A stretch of 24,167 nt of DNA from G020348385 sp964410125. Lineage in GTDB: Bacteria > Acidobacteriota > Aminicenantia > Aminicenantales > Aminicenantaceae. The position numbers and the translations under genes were made by a program. Positions 1 to 9,100 of this stretch are shown here, in pieces. A model generated the notes under the pieces. The model worked only from the letters and a program-made list of their open reading frames with translations. It was not told the origin of the DNA and made no database searches. The stretch lies in NCBI GenBank assembly GCA_964410125.1, contig CAYPGQ010000062.1:1-24167 (forward strand). Direction: 5' to 3'. Each line of letters begins with the position of its first letter. Positions within the stretch are counted from its first letter, which is position 1.

Positions 1-170
1 GATGGGGTGGAAAGATGCTAGAGCAAATTATTGGAATTGCTGGTAATCTTAAGGTGGAAATTCTCTCGACAGTTATTATAAAGGGCTACCCAAAAAAAGA
101 AGATTTCAAAGCGTTAGAAAAATTGGCGGATGAAATTCTTGCAAAACATAAAGAATTAAAAATTATTTAA
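1..170 (+). CDS. fprA: Flavodiiron protein (A-type flavoprotein), C-terminal end only
   Basis: Only the last 55 codons are in the window; they read in the frame of positions 3-170 and the gene begins upstream. The visible part starts with WGGKMLEQI, followed by a strand/helix pattern ending LADEILAKHKEL. This resembles the last strand and helix of the flavodoxin domain of FprA/ROO-type flavodiiron proteins, where a GWGGK-like turn precedes the final alpha/beta unit. Such proteins are cytoplasmic and reduce O2 to water, or NO to N2O, with electrons from rubredoxin or F420H2. The metallo-beta-lactamase-like diiron domain would lie upstream and is not seen. The stop is 14 bases before the desulfoferrodoxin start, so the two are probably co-transcribed. 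Another flavodoxin-domain protein cannot be excluded from so short a tail. Confidence 0.65.
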   Translation, partial: WGGKMLEQIIGIAGNLKVEILSTVIIKGYPKKEDFKALEKLADEILAKHKELKII

Positions 171-184
171 AAAGGAAATTTAAA

Positions 185-559
185 ATGACAAAACGATTAC
201 AGATTTATAAGTGTGAGATTTGTGGAAATATTGTTGAAGTTTTACATGAAGGAGCAGGAGAACTTGTCTGCTGCGGACAGCCAATGGCTCTCCTTTCCGA
301 GAAAACAGAAGACCAGGGGAATGAGAAACATGTCCCTGTCATTGAACAAACTGAAAAAGGAGTTAAAGTAAAAGTTGGAGCAGTTGCCCATCCTATGGAA
401 GATAAGCATTATATTGAATGGATAGAGGTAATTACAGATGGCCGAGCTTACAGGAAATTCCTCAACCCCGGTGATTCTCCGGAAGCAGAGTTTGCGATAA
501 ATTCTGATGAAGTTGAAGCAAGAGAATACTGCACTATCCATGGTCTATGGAAAAGCTAA
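185..559 (+). CDS. dfx: Desulfoferrodoxin (2Fe superoxide reductase)
   Basis: The 124-residue protein has the full ligand set of a 2Fe-type superoxide reductase. Center I is a desulforedoxin-like site with C10-x2-C13 and the adjacent pair C29-C30. Center II has H49, H69, H75, C116 and H119, the numbering of the Desulfovibrio proteins; E47 in the EKHVP motif is also kept. Known function: one-electron reduction of superoxide to hydrogen peroxide in the cytoplasm without releasing O2, using reduced rubredoxin. An AAAGGA ribosome site at 171-176 precedes the ATG. It sits 14 bases after a flavodiiron tail and 19 bases before rubrerythrin, so one transcript would encode enzymes for O2, superoxide and peroxide. 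Family length and ligands are normal. Confidence 0.97.
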   Translation: MTKRLQIYKCEICGNIVEVLHEGAGELVCCGQPMALLSEKTEDQGNEKHVPVIEQTEKGVKVKVGAVAHPMEDKHYIEWIEVITDGRAYRKFLNPGDSPEAEFAINSDEVEAREYCTIHGLWKS

Positions 560-578
560 ATCTATTAAAGGAGATAAA

Positions 579-1154
579 ATGGAAAGTTTAAAAGGAACCC
601 AAACGGAAAAGAATATTTTAACGGCTTTTGCAGGTGAGTCTCAGGCAAGAAACCGTTATTCGTATTTTGCTTCAAAGGCAAAAAAGGAAGGATATGTTCA
701 GATTTCTAATGTTTTCCAGGAAACAGCTGAAAATGAGAAAGAACATGCCAAACGGCTTTTTAAATTCCTGGAAGGTGGAGAAGCAGAGGTTTCTGCGTCC
801 TTTCCTGCGGGAGTTATTGGAAGCACAGCCGAAAATTTAAAAGCATCAGCTGCCGGGGAGAATCATGAATATACAACCATGTACCCCGAATTTGCCAGAA
901 TTGCAGATGATGAAGGATTTTCCGAAATTGCTCAAGTAATGAGGTCAATAGCCGTAGCTGAAAAACAGCATGAGAAAAGATATCTCGATCTTTTAGAAAA
1001 TATAGAAAATGGAAAAGTTTTTAAAAAGGATAATTCAGTGAAATGGCGATGCAGCAACTGCGGATATATTCATGAAGGAGAAGAAGCCCCGGAAGAATGC
1101 CCTGCATGTGCACATCCACAGGCCCATTTTGAAATTCTAGCAGAAAATTGGTAA
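579..1154 (+). CDS. rbr: Rubrerythrin
   Basis: The protein has 191 residues from the ATG at 579, which follows AAAGGAGA at 567-574. An earlier in-frame ATG at 507 lies inside dfx and has no such site, so 579 is preferred. The N-terminal ferritin-like four-helix bundle keeps the diiron ligands E20, E53, H56, E94, E97, E128 and H131. The C-terminal rubredoxin domain has C158-x2-C161 and C174-x2-C177 for the FeS4 site. Family role: NAD(P)H-linked peroxidase that reduces hydrogen peroxide to water in the cytoplasm of anaerobes. Directly following dfx, it would remove the peroxide made by superoxide reductase. Length and domain order match classical rubrerythrin. Confidence 0.97.
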   Translation: MESLKGTQTEKNILTAFAGESQARNRYSYFASKAKKEGYVQISNVFQETAENEKEHAKRLFKFLEGGEAEVSASFPAGVIGSTAENLKASAAGENHEYTTMYPEFARIADDEGFSEIAQVMRSIAVAEKQHEKRYLDLLENIENGKVFKKDNSVKWRCSNCGYIHEGEEAPEECPACAHPQAHFEILAENW

Positions 1155-1259
1155 AAACATGATGTCTGGGCAAAGCAAGATATTCAGGCAGGTAATCCGA
1201 CAAATTTTAATCTAGCAGGATTTTTTTGTCCGCAATTGTAAAATTGAGGGGAATTTAAG

Positions 1260-2009
1260 ATGAAAAAAGTATTTAGCTGGACATTAAATGTAAGCCTTGT
1301 ATTTATAGCCGCATCTGCACTTACCTATACAATGCACTATCTGATCTTCCAGGATGCTCACCATATCTTTATATACATGATTGGAGATTTTGGTTTTCTC
1401 TTTATAGATGTTTTGCTGGTTGTGTTGTTTATCGAGCGAATCCTTTCCCGAAGGGATAAACGGAATATAATGAATAAGTTGAATATGGTAATCGGGACTT
1501 TTTTCAGTGAAGTCGGACTTGAATTCTTAAAGCGGCTTTCTATTTTTGTAAATAATTCGGAACAACTTGCTGAAAAAATGATTATCACTTCTCAGTGGAA
1601 AAATAAAGACTTTAAAAAGGCAATTTCTGCCGCAGGCGATTTCTCCTATGATATAAAAATTGATAGAGATAAGTTGTGTGAGCTCCGGGATTTTCTAATC
1701 AGCAAACGTGCCTTTTTGCTCCGGTTGCTGGAAAATCCCAACCTGCTTGAGCATGATAGTTTTACTGACCTTTTATGGGCGGTCTTTCACCTTACCGAAG
1801 AACTAGCTTTTAGAGAAGATAAACTAACAAAACTACCAAACGCGGATTACAATCATATTGCTAAAGACTTGCAGCGGGCTTATTCCAAGATCACCAGCTC
1901 TTGGGTGGCTTATATGGGCCATATGAAAAACAATTACCCGTTCCTGTTTTCTCTGGCGGCACGGATAAATCCTATGGATCCAAATGCCAGCCCGATAATA
2001 TCCGGTTAA
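1260..2009 (+). CDS. Conserved membrane protein of unknown function with two N-terminal helices
   Basis: The 249-residue protein starts at an ATG preceded by GAGGGGAA at 1246-1253. Two hydrophobic segments, about residues 8-29 and 36-58, are followed by a basic stretch (ERILSRRDKR), so the remaining roughly 185 residues are probably cytoplasmic. The soluble part is mostly helical and ends with a YPFLFSLAARINP motif that I associate with uncharacterised proteins of anaerobic proteobacteria and other anaerobes. No catalytic motif is evident. It lies 105 bases after rubrerythrin and 204 before another ferritin-fold gene. A role in stress response or membrane signalling is only a contextual guess. 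Confidence 0.85.
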   Translation: MKKVFSWTLNVSLVFIAASALTYTMHYLIFQDAHHIFIYMIGDFGFLFIDVLLVVLFIERILSRRDKRNIMNKLNMVIGTFFSEVGLEFLKRLSIFVNNSEQLAEKMIITSQWKNKDFKKAISAAGDFSYDIKIDRDKLCELRDFLISKRAFLLRLLENPNLLEHDSFTDLLWAVFHLTEELAFREDKLTKLPNADYNHIAKDLQRAYSKITSSWVAYMGHMKNNYPFLFSLAARINPMDPNASPIISG

Positions 2010-2213
2010 TATCCCCTTTCTCACAATGATATCTTTCGCGACTGTCTATAAAATGTTTAAGCTGTTGGCAGAGGTTGATGAAATATAAAAGCTTAAAATT
2101 GCAGGGGAATGAAAAATATTGAATCTATTTATATGGGATCTGTTCGGAATGCCGCAAATACTACTAATGCTTAAGCACTGTTAAACATTTAATATATTAT
2201 AAGGAGAGGATTT

Positions 2214-2735
2214 ATGTCAAAAATCAGTCAACAAATTGAAGATGCAATCAAAGGAGCCATACGGTTGGAGATTGATGGCCGCAAGTTTTTTAATCATGCG
2301 GCAGATGTAACGCAACATGAACGAGGCAAAAAGATGTTCCGGTTTCTTGCCGAAGAAGAGGTAAAACACCTTGAAATCTTCAGCAAGCTTTTCAGTCAAA
2401 TTCTTGGAGAGGAAGATTGGAAGAAGCATATTAGTAGCCATGAGATTCAGGGAGAAGCTCCTCTGGTTGAAAAATTGAAAGAACGGATGAAGAAAGAAGA
2501 AGGAAAAAGCGAAACCGAAGCTTTAAGTATAGGTATGCAGCTTGAAATGGATGCTATCCACTTTTTTCAAAAAGCAGCCGAAGAGACAGATGACCCCGTC
2601 GCAAAAAAAATCTTCATGGAAATCAGCGAAGAAGAAAAATTTCATTATGACCTTTTGCAATCCCAGCACGATTCTGTGACCAACTCTGGTTTCTGGCTGG
2701 ATGGAGCAGAATTCCAAATGGATGGGAAATGGTAA
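2214..2735 (+). CDS. Rubrerythrin-like ferritin-fold protein without rubredoxin domain
   Basis: The 173-residue protein has two repeated helix pairs typical of the rubrerythrin/ferritin-like family. Candidate diiron ligands are E19 and E49-x2-H52 in the first half, then E111 and E141-x2-H144 in the second. No rubredoxin-type CxxC pairs are present, so it is not a full rubrerythrin. The C-terminus FWLDGAEFQMDGKW is a tail I recall from ferritin-family proteins of anaerobes. A strong AAGGAGAGG site at 2201-2209 precedes the ATG. Likely role: peroxide reduction or iron/oxygen handling in the cytoplasm, consistent with the dfx-rbr operon nearby. The 204-base upstream gap suggests its own promoter, but I could not define one convincingly. 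Confidence 0.9.
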   Translation: MSKISQQIEDAIKGAIRLEIDGRKFFNHAADVTQHERGKKMFRFLAEEEVKHLEIFSKLFSQILGEEDWKKHISSHEIQGEAPLVEKLKERMKKEEGKSETEALSIGMQLEMDAIHFFQKAAEETDDPVAKKIFMEISEEEKFHYDLLQSQHDSVTNSGFWLDGAEFQMDGKW

Positions 2736-2739
2736 TTAG

Positions 2740-2765
2740 CCTGGACAATTCATAAATTATCCAGG
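2740..2765 (+). terminator. Hairpin just after the ferritin-like gene; possible transcript-end structure
   Basis: Arms CCTGGACAATT (2740-2750) and AATTATCCAGG (2755-2765) pair over 11 bases with one mismatch around the loop CATA. The hairpin begins 4 bases after the stop codon. There is no T-run after it, so it is not a standard intrinsic terminator. It could stabilise the 3' end or be part of the adjacent repeat. Confidence 0.4.
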
Positions 2766-2769
2766 TTAC

Positions 2770-2901
2770 CCTGAATTATTCATGTACGAGCTTGAAATCA
2801 AGGGACACGTTACCGATTTCGGAAAATCAGTACATGTCCCTGATTTCAATGCATATAGCATTAAATCCCGTCAAAAAATATCATGTTATAAATAATTCAG
2901 G
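2770..2901. repeat. REP/MITE-like palindromic element, copy 1
   Basis: The outer inverted ends CCTGAATTATT (2770-2780) and AATAATTCAGG (2891-2901) match perfectly over 11 bases. Inside is a long imperfect hairpin at 2794-2847, whose left arm holds GGGACACGTTACCGATTT and right arm AATCAGTACATGTCCC, flanked by GAAATCA and TGATTTC. A second copy lies at 14171-14263. No transposase is in the window. Structure and reuse fit a non-autonomous element, probably moved by a REP-associated (Y1) transposase elsewhere; that is inference. The rest of the gap, 2902-3120, shows no gene or convincing promoter. Confidence 0.7.
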
Positions 2902-3126
2902 TTAGAATATAGTTTATTGGCCTTTTTATTAAATCAACATCTTTGCTATAACCGGGATATATCGTCAGCGGCATCCGGAACGGATGGATTTGTATGCTGT
3001 CCGTTCCCAATTTGGGCACAGTTCCAAGATCAAAAATTTTAGATTAATTGAAACATTAGAGAATATAAAGTCCGCCTTGCAGTACCCTTTCGGTTATGAT
3101 AAAAATCTTAAGAGAAAAGCTTGAGA

Positions 3127-4317
3127 ATGAAAAAGTTTATCCTGATCTCAACGAGCATCATGTGGCTTTTTGTGAGCGTTTTCTCCTGTGAATACAATAT
3201 CCGTGATGCTGGTTTTGTGAATCTGAACGATCTCCCATACAGGCTTTATTTTTTTATCGATGACAAGACCTCGACGCAGAACATTGAGGTATTCAAAGAA
3301 GAGTCCCTGCGTGTGCTTAGCGGAAGTAATATTCTTCCTGTGATTATACATGTTTCCAGAGATCGAGATCACAGGGCCATGGAGCATTATCGGTTCTGGG
3401 ATCTTCAGGACCTACCAACGTTCATCCTGACATCACCTGACCAGCGAACCTTACCTCTCCATATTCCTAATGATATTACCGTCAACCGGGACAGCATACA
3501 GCAAGTGCTTCAGAATGTTGTTTCTTCTTCGGTGCGCGAAGAAATCCTGGCCCACATCGTCAGGGCTTATGCGGTTTTGATATTGATCGAGGGGCCGGAT
3601 CCTGAGGAAAACCGTTCGGCATTCGAGAAAATCAAACAAGCTTCTAGGAAAATAAACTCATTGATGAGCCAACTGCCCAAACGGATCGAGGCTCCACCCC
3701 ACATCATCGTCATTCCTCATGACAGGATGACGGGAGAAAGCATCTTTCTCTGGAGTTTAGATCTCAACACCCAGGAAATGGACCGGGCCAGGATCGCGAT
3801 CCTATTCGGACGCGCACGCATCTTTTATTCTCCTTTCGAAAGCGCATTGGTAAGTGCTTCTGAAATAACCGATGTGTTGACAATCATTGGGCTGTCGTGC
3901 GACTGCGGATTGGATAAAAAGGGTTTGATAGGGCAAAGTATTCCCCTCAGATGGGATGAAAACTTACAGACAGAGATTGTGAAACACCTCGGTTTTGATG
4001 CTGAAAATCCCTTGCTCAAACGTGAGATTGCCGGCATCCTGGCTGCAAACAATCTGGATGCAGAATCCAGCGAGGCGTTGGGCGGGGCGCTCGGGGAGAT
4101 TGGCCAGTACCGGGAAAAGGCGCTGGCCTTCAGTAAAAAGCTAGGTTCATCCAGGATTTCACCTGCCCTTTCCCAGAGGTTCAACCCACAATCTTCAGGG
4201 AGATCTCGATCCGGCTTCAATTACTTCATTCTGTTCCTCCTGGTAGGATTTGTCCTGACCTCTATCCTGGTGGGGACGATCTATATCAGGATTCGAGCAA
4301 AGCGGGAAAGGCCATGA
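3127..4317 (+). CDS. Membrane-anchored extracytoplasmic protein, possible thioredoxin-like domain; ABC operon partner
   Basis: The protein has 396 residues from the ATG at 3127; a TTG at 3121 is an in-frame alternative and neither has a strong ribosome site. An N-terminal hydrophobic signal ends at C21 (VSVFSC), a weak lipobox because F is unusual at -2. Residues about 35-120 have a beta/alpha pattern (RLYFFIDD..., ILPVIIHVS, LPTFILTSPDQRTLPL) that recalls a thioredoxin fold but has no CxxC, so redox chemistry is unlikely. A C-terminal hydrophobic helix (about 363-386) is followed by a basic tail, placing the bulk outside the cytoplasm. Its stop overlaps the next start by 4 bases (ATGA), so it is translationally coupled to the permease and probably is an accessory subunit of that transporter. 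I do not recognise the family. Confidence 0.85.
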   Translation: MKKFILISTSIMWLFVSVFSCEYNIRDAGFVNLNDLPYRLYFFIDDKTSTQNIEVFKEESLRVLSGSNILPVIIHVSRDRDHRAMEHYRFWDLQDLPTFILTSPDQRTLPLHIPNDITVNRDSIQQVLQNVVSSSVREEILAHIVRAYAVLILIEGPDPEENRSAFEKIKQASRKINSLMSQLPKRIEAPPHIIVIPHDRMTGESIFLWSLDLNTQEMDRARIAILFGRARIFYSPFESALVSASEITDVLTIIGLSCDCGLDKKGLIGQSIPLRWDENLQTEIVKHLGFDAENPLLKREIAGILAANNLDAESSEALGGALGEIGQYREKALAFSKKLGSSRISPALSQRFNPQSSGRSRSGFNYFILFLLVGFVLTSILVGTIYIRIRAKRERP

Positions 4318-5465
4318 ACACATTCCAGCATATCGGCAGAGAGATCCGCCATCGGAAGACAAATTTTATCCTGGGTCTGATCGCCATCCTGTTAGCAAGT
4401 GCGTTATTCGTAGCTTTTTTTTCCGCTGGAGAGGCATCCAAACGCGAGACCATACGGCTGATGAGAGATATTGGATTCAACCTGAGAGTCATACCCAAAG
4501 AGACCGACATGGAAAAATTCTGGATCACAGGATTCTCGCAGCATTCCATGCCGGAACACTATGTGTATGATTTGGCTGATCATCCGGGGATTTCGTATAA
4601 TCACCTGACCGCCACTCTTCAAAAAACCACTATTTGGGCAGATCATGAGATTATTTTGACCGGCATGGCTCCGGAGGTAATCCCTCCGGGGAAAGCAAGC
4701 TCGCCGATGACATTTTCCATAGAACCGGGAACGGTCTATGTCGGGTTTGAACCGGCTAGATACCTTGGCCTTCACCCTGGTGATAACATCGAGATCGAAA
4801 ACCATCCATTCACCGTGGCCCGATGCCTGTCTGAAACCGGGAGCCGTGATGATATCCGAATATACGGACACTTAAAAGATATCCAGAAAATATTGGATAT
4901 GACAGGCCGAATAAACGAGATCAAAGCTTTGCAGTGTATGTGTGCTGCTGATTACAATCAAATGGAACCACTGGTTCAATTGAGGGCACAACTTAAAGAG
5001 GTCCTCCCCGACGCCAAAGTCATACTGATGCAGTCCATTGCGACTGCCCGCCAGGATCAGCGTATAATGGCGGAACGGTATTTCAGCTATGTTTTTCCGC
5101 TGTTACTGTTTGCAGCAATGGCCTGGATCGGTATCCTGGCCTTTTTGAATGTCCGTGAACGCAGACACGAAATCGGAATCATGCGAGCCATAGGTTATAG
5201 CTCTGGGAAAATAGCTCTCCTTTTTCTGGGGAAGGCGGCATTTATAGGATTTGCCGGTGCGGCCGTCGGATTTTTTTTGGGAACAGCGCTTTCTATCAAA
5301 TTCGGCCCCCAAATCTTTAAAATAACTGCTGCCTCGATAAAACCCCAAATGGAGCTGCTCATCTGGTCCCTTCTGGGATCTCCGCTGGTATGCGCCGTTG
5401 CAGTGATCATTCCGACCATGCTGGGTGTATACCAGGATCCAGCCGTAACCTTGAGGGAAGAATAA
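4314..5465 (+). CDS. FtsX/MacB/LolE-type ABC transporter permease
   Basis: The 383-residue protein has the MacB/LolCE layout: one transmembrane helix near residues 18-38, a periplasmic domain (about 40-250), then three C-terminal helices. The sequence NVRERRHEIGIMRAIGYS between helices 2 and 3 is the hallmark FtsX-family loop contacting the ATPase. The family does not import solutes; it couples cytoplasmic ATP hydrolysis to periplasmic movements, for example lipoprotein release or efflux through TolC. It overlaps the upstream gene by 4 bases and is 2 bases from the ATPase start. Because the operon also encodes a large lipoprotein, lipoprotein handling or signalling across the envelope is a reasonable guess. 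It probably works as a homodimer, since no second permease is present. Confidence 0.93.
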   Translation: MNTFQHIGREIRHRKTNFILGLIAILLASALFVAFFSAGEASKRETIRLMRDIGFNLRVIPKETDMEKFWITGFSQHSMPEHYVYDLADHPGISYNHLTATLQKTTIWADHEIILTGMAPEVIPPGKASSPMTFSIEPGTVYVGFEPARYLGLHPGDNIEIENHPFTVARCLSETGSRDDIRIYGHLKDIQKILDMTGRINEIKALQCMCAADYNQMEPLVQLRAQLKEVLPDAKVILMQSIATARQDQRIMAERYFSYVFPLLLFAAMAWIGILAFLNVRERRHEIGIMRAIGYSSGKIALLFLGKAAFIGFAGAAVGFFLGTALSIKFGPQIFKITAASIKPQMELLIWSLLGSPLVCAVAVIIPTMLGVYQDPAVTLREE

Positions 5466-5467
5466 AC

Positions 5468-6139
5468 GTGATTTTTCTGGAAAAAGTGAGCAAGCATTAC
5501 AACAGGCCCTCGGGAGTCGTCAAAGCTCTGGACGAAATAGATCTTAAGGTGGAGCGGAACGAATTCACAGTTATACGAGGGCCCAGCGGGAGCGGTAAAA
5601 CCACTCTTCTTCTGACCATCGGCGGAATGCTCCGGCCCACGAGAGGACATCTAACCGTAGCAGGAATGGATCCATACAATATAGATAACAAAAAGCGGTT
5701 AGAATTCAGGGCTGAAAAGATCGGTTTTGTGTTTCAGCTGTTTCATCTCATCCCCTATCTGACTGTGATAGAAAACGTTCTATTGCCATCGGGCAGTGCA
5801 GGCGGCGGGAACAAGGGACTCAGATCCAGGGCCTGGACCATGCTGAAACAGTTGAACCTCGACGATCGCTCCACTCATTTCCCTGCCGAACTCAGCACAG
5901 GAGAGAAGCAGCGTGCTGCCATCGCCAGGGCAATGCTCAAAAAACCGGAAATTATGCTGGCCGATGAACCCACGGGAAACCTGGACCCTGAGAATGCAGC
6001 CGGAATTGCCAGGTGTCTGGAAGAAATCCATCAAGAGGGGTGCACCGTTATCGTTGTCACCCACGGCAAGGACTGCGATCAATACGCTGAAAGGATCATC
6101 CGCTTAGAACAGGGCCGGCTCAGTTCAAAACATGAATAG
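5468..6139 (+). CDS. ABC transporter ATP-binding protein (MacB/LolD type)
   Basis: The protein has 223 residues from a GTG start at 5468, preceded by GAGGGAAG at 5453-5460; an ATG at 5390 lies deep inside the permease gene and is rejected. All nucleotide-binding motifs are present: Walker A GPSGSGKT at 38-45, Q-loop Q90, signature LSTGE at 142-146 (LSGGE in most relatives), Walker B IMLADE at 162-167 and switch H199. Length and sequence place it in the LolD/MacB-like group that pairs with FtsX-type permeases. It acts as a dimer on the cytoplasmic face. It starts 2 bases after the permease stop and ends 29 bases before the large lipoprotein gene, so all four genes form one operon. Confidence 0.95.
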   Translation: MIFLEKVSKHYNRPSGVVKALDEIDLKVERNEFTVIRGPSGSGKTTLLLTIGGMLRPTRGHLTVAGMDPYNIDNKKRLEFRAEKIGFVFQLFHLIPYLTVIENVLLPSGSAGGGNKGLRSRAWTMLKQLNLDDRSTHFPAELSTGEKQRAAIARAMLKKPEIMLADEPTGNLDPENAAGIARCLEEIHQEGCTVIVVTHGKDCDQYAERIIRLEQGRLSSKHE

Positions 6140-6168
6140 CCCATTTCCATAGAATGGAGGCAAACGGA

Positions 6169-9100
6169 ATGACTTGCAATAAATGTGCTCATAACATCCT
6201 TTTCATCCTAGGTCTGATTCTGGTCCTTTTGAATGCGTGTGGGCCGGGAGACAGAACCGGGAGCGGCTGGATGACATTTCGGCATGACAGAACCCACAGC
6301 GGATATTCGGAGGAGACCCTGCCTATCCCACTGACTCTCGAGTGGTCCTACCAGTCGTCCCTATCACCGCGGCCGGCATGGCCCGAGCCAGGAGAAGAGA
6401 TGGAGAGGATGCAGATGGACAATGCTTTTTATACGTCTGCGGCCTACGGTATGGTCTTTTTTGGATCTTCCTTGGACCACAAGATTTGTGCATTGGATGC
6501 GGCTACCGGCAAGGAGAAATGGCATTTTTTTACCGACGGCCCGGTCCGTTATGCCCCCACTATCTCTGATGGCAGGATTTATGCAGGTTCTGACGACGGA
6601 TATGTCTACTGTCTGAATGCCGGAAACGGCAAACTCATATGGAGATATCGGGCTGGCCCCGGCCAGGAAAAGCTTTTGGGAAACGGGAGTATGATCTCCT
6701 TCTGGCCCATCAGGACAAATGTTCTCGTGGACGCGGGAATCGTCTATTTTGGTGCCGGTGTCTTTCCCTATGAAGGAATCTACATCTGTGCCCTAGATGC
6801 GCATGACGGTTCGATCGTCTGGAAGAACGACACAATTGGGGATCGGGAGCACGAGTTGACCTTTGGTGGGATCTCCCCACAGGGTTATCTGGTGGCGTCT
6901 GATGGGATCTTGTATGTGCCTTCCAGCCGCGCTATGCCCGCCGCTTTTGACAAAAAAAATGGCGACTTTCTTTTTTATCTCGAACCTGGCGGAAAGATAG
7001 GCGGAACCTGGGCTGTCCTCGACCGGGAGCATCTCATAGCGGGTGTGGATCACTCGGGAACACCCGCCAAGAGGGCTTACGATCAAAAGACAGGAGAACA
7101 AAAAGAAGACATGCATGTCTGGTTCCCCGGTATTGATCTGGTGGTCACGCCCGACACATCTTACACACTGACTCGGGAAGGCATCTATGCGCTGAACCGG
7201 CACGCTTACCTGAGCCTTCAGCAGAACCAGGTCAAAAACATTCGTCAAAAACGGGAAAATCTCAGAGCCCAACTCAGCGATATATCCAACCGATTGGCAC
7301 AAGTTGATCGAAGGAAATCCGAACAATTAATACGCCAAAGAGATGAGATCACCCGAATGATAGCTGAACTGGCTGAAGTTGAAAACCTGCTTAAACCTGA
7401 GATGTTCCGCTGGGAAACCCTTTGCCGTGACCTCAACACCATCATTCTCACTGGAGATCATTTATTTGCAGGCGGGAAAGACAAAGTCCTCGGCTTTGAC
7501 TCTCAAACCGGGAAAGAGATGTGGAAAACCGAGGTCTTGGGAGATGTCAAAGGTATGTCAGCAGCGGGCGGGCGTCTTTTTGTGAGTACGGATACAGGAG
7601 GTATCCTGTGCTTTGGACAGGGGGAAGATAGTTCCCCTCAGCCGGCTGATGCACATTCTGGGGCTGATCCCTACAGCGACGGTAAAAATGAAGCGTTTTT
7701 CCTGGCTGCAGCCGAAAACATCATTGAGAGAACCGGTGTCGAAAAGGGTTATGCCTTGGTTTTAGGCTGTGGATCGGGTCAACTGGCCTATGAGCTTGCG
7801 CACATGACGGATCTCAAGATCATCGCTTTGACTTCAGACAATAAAAAAACATCGGCAATAAGACACAGGTTGTCCGGAAGTGGTCTTTACGGTCATCGGA
7901 TCGTAGTAGCTGAATGGGATCTGAAAACATTGCCCGACTACTTCGCCAACCTTGTCGTTTGTGAGGACCTGCTTACAAGCGGTAAGACAGATATTTCCCC
8001 AGAAGAGATCTTCCGAGTTCTCAAGCCTTATGGCGGGGTGGCTGTTTTCAGCCTGCCTGCCGAATCCTCCAAGCTTTCCGTAAGGACAGATCCGGAAGAA
8101 ATCTCAGCCTGGTTTGAAACCGTAGTCTCTGGCGGTCCCATCGAGAAAACAATCGAAGGGAATTGGTTGTCATACACCCGCGGGAGTCTCGTTGGTGCCG
8201 GGAACTGGACCGAGGAGTATGGAAATCCAGGAAATACCGCATGCTCGAATGACGAGCTCGTCCATGGTCCGTTGGGGATCCTCTGGTTCGGCGAACCCGG
8301 CTCCAAAAAAATGGTGGAGCGGCATGCCAAGAGCCAGAGTCCGCTCTCCATGGATGGCCGTATGTTTATACAGGGAGAGGAAGTGGTTATGGCCTACGAT
8401 GCCTACAACGGTACTCTCCTCTGGGAAAGAGAAATTCCAGGGGCGATCCGTCCACGAGTGGATATTGACGGTGGGAATTTTTCCATGAAACAAGATGCTC
8501 TATATGTGGGTGCCTATGACCGCTGTTACCGGCTCGATCCGGCTACAGGAGAGACTCTCTCCGAGATAAGACTCCCAGACACAAAAGACGACGGGAGCTT
8601 TCGCTGGGCCCACGTTTCTGCAACTGATGATCATCTTTTTGGCTCGCGTGCTGCGGCGCTCCCAAGAAAATTTTTCAGCCTGCAGGATGCCCTGGTTAAA
8701 GACGGCAAATGGGTCGAAGAGGAAGAGGTCCCACTTGAGTATCTGGACGGATACAAGGTTTTAAGAAATAAATACCCGGAACCATCGGATGGATTGATTG
8801 AAGATTTTAAGAGGTCCGGTGTGCTGTGGCGTATGATGGCCGATTTTCCAGATTGGGAAAATTACAATCTCACAGAGGGCGCTCTGACCGACCGTTTGAT
8901 GGTCAGTGATGTTGTCTTTGCCATGGATCCTGTAACCGGAAAGCTGCAGTGGAGGTATCAGGGGAATCGGATTGCTCATATCACTATCAGCAAAGGCCTT
9001 GGAAATATCTTCTTCGCGGAGAGCGTTGTAACCGCGGCTGCAAAAGCCCGAGCAAGTCGGGAGACACAAAAACTGATAAGAGAAGGGAAATATGTGGAAC

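Noticed and set aside
3077..3100. Promoter TTGCAG/TATGAT for the four-gene operon
   Set aside because: The spacing is only 12 bases, too short for a sigma70 promoter; no better pair was found.
6169..6195. Cytochrome c heme motif at the lipoprotein N-terminus (CNKCAH)
   Set aside because: The histidine is one residue too far for CxxCH, and the segment lies in the signal peptide that is removed.
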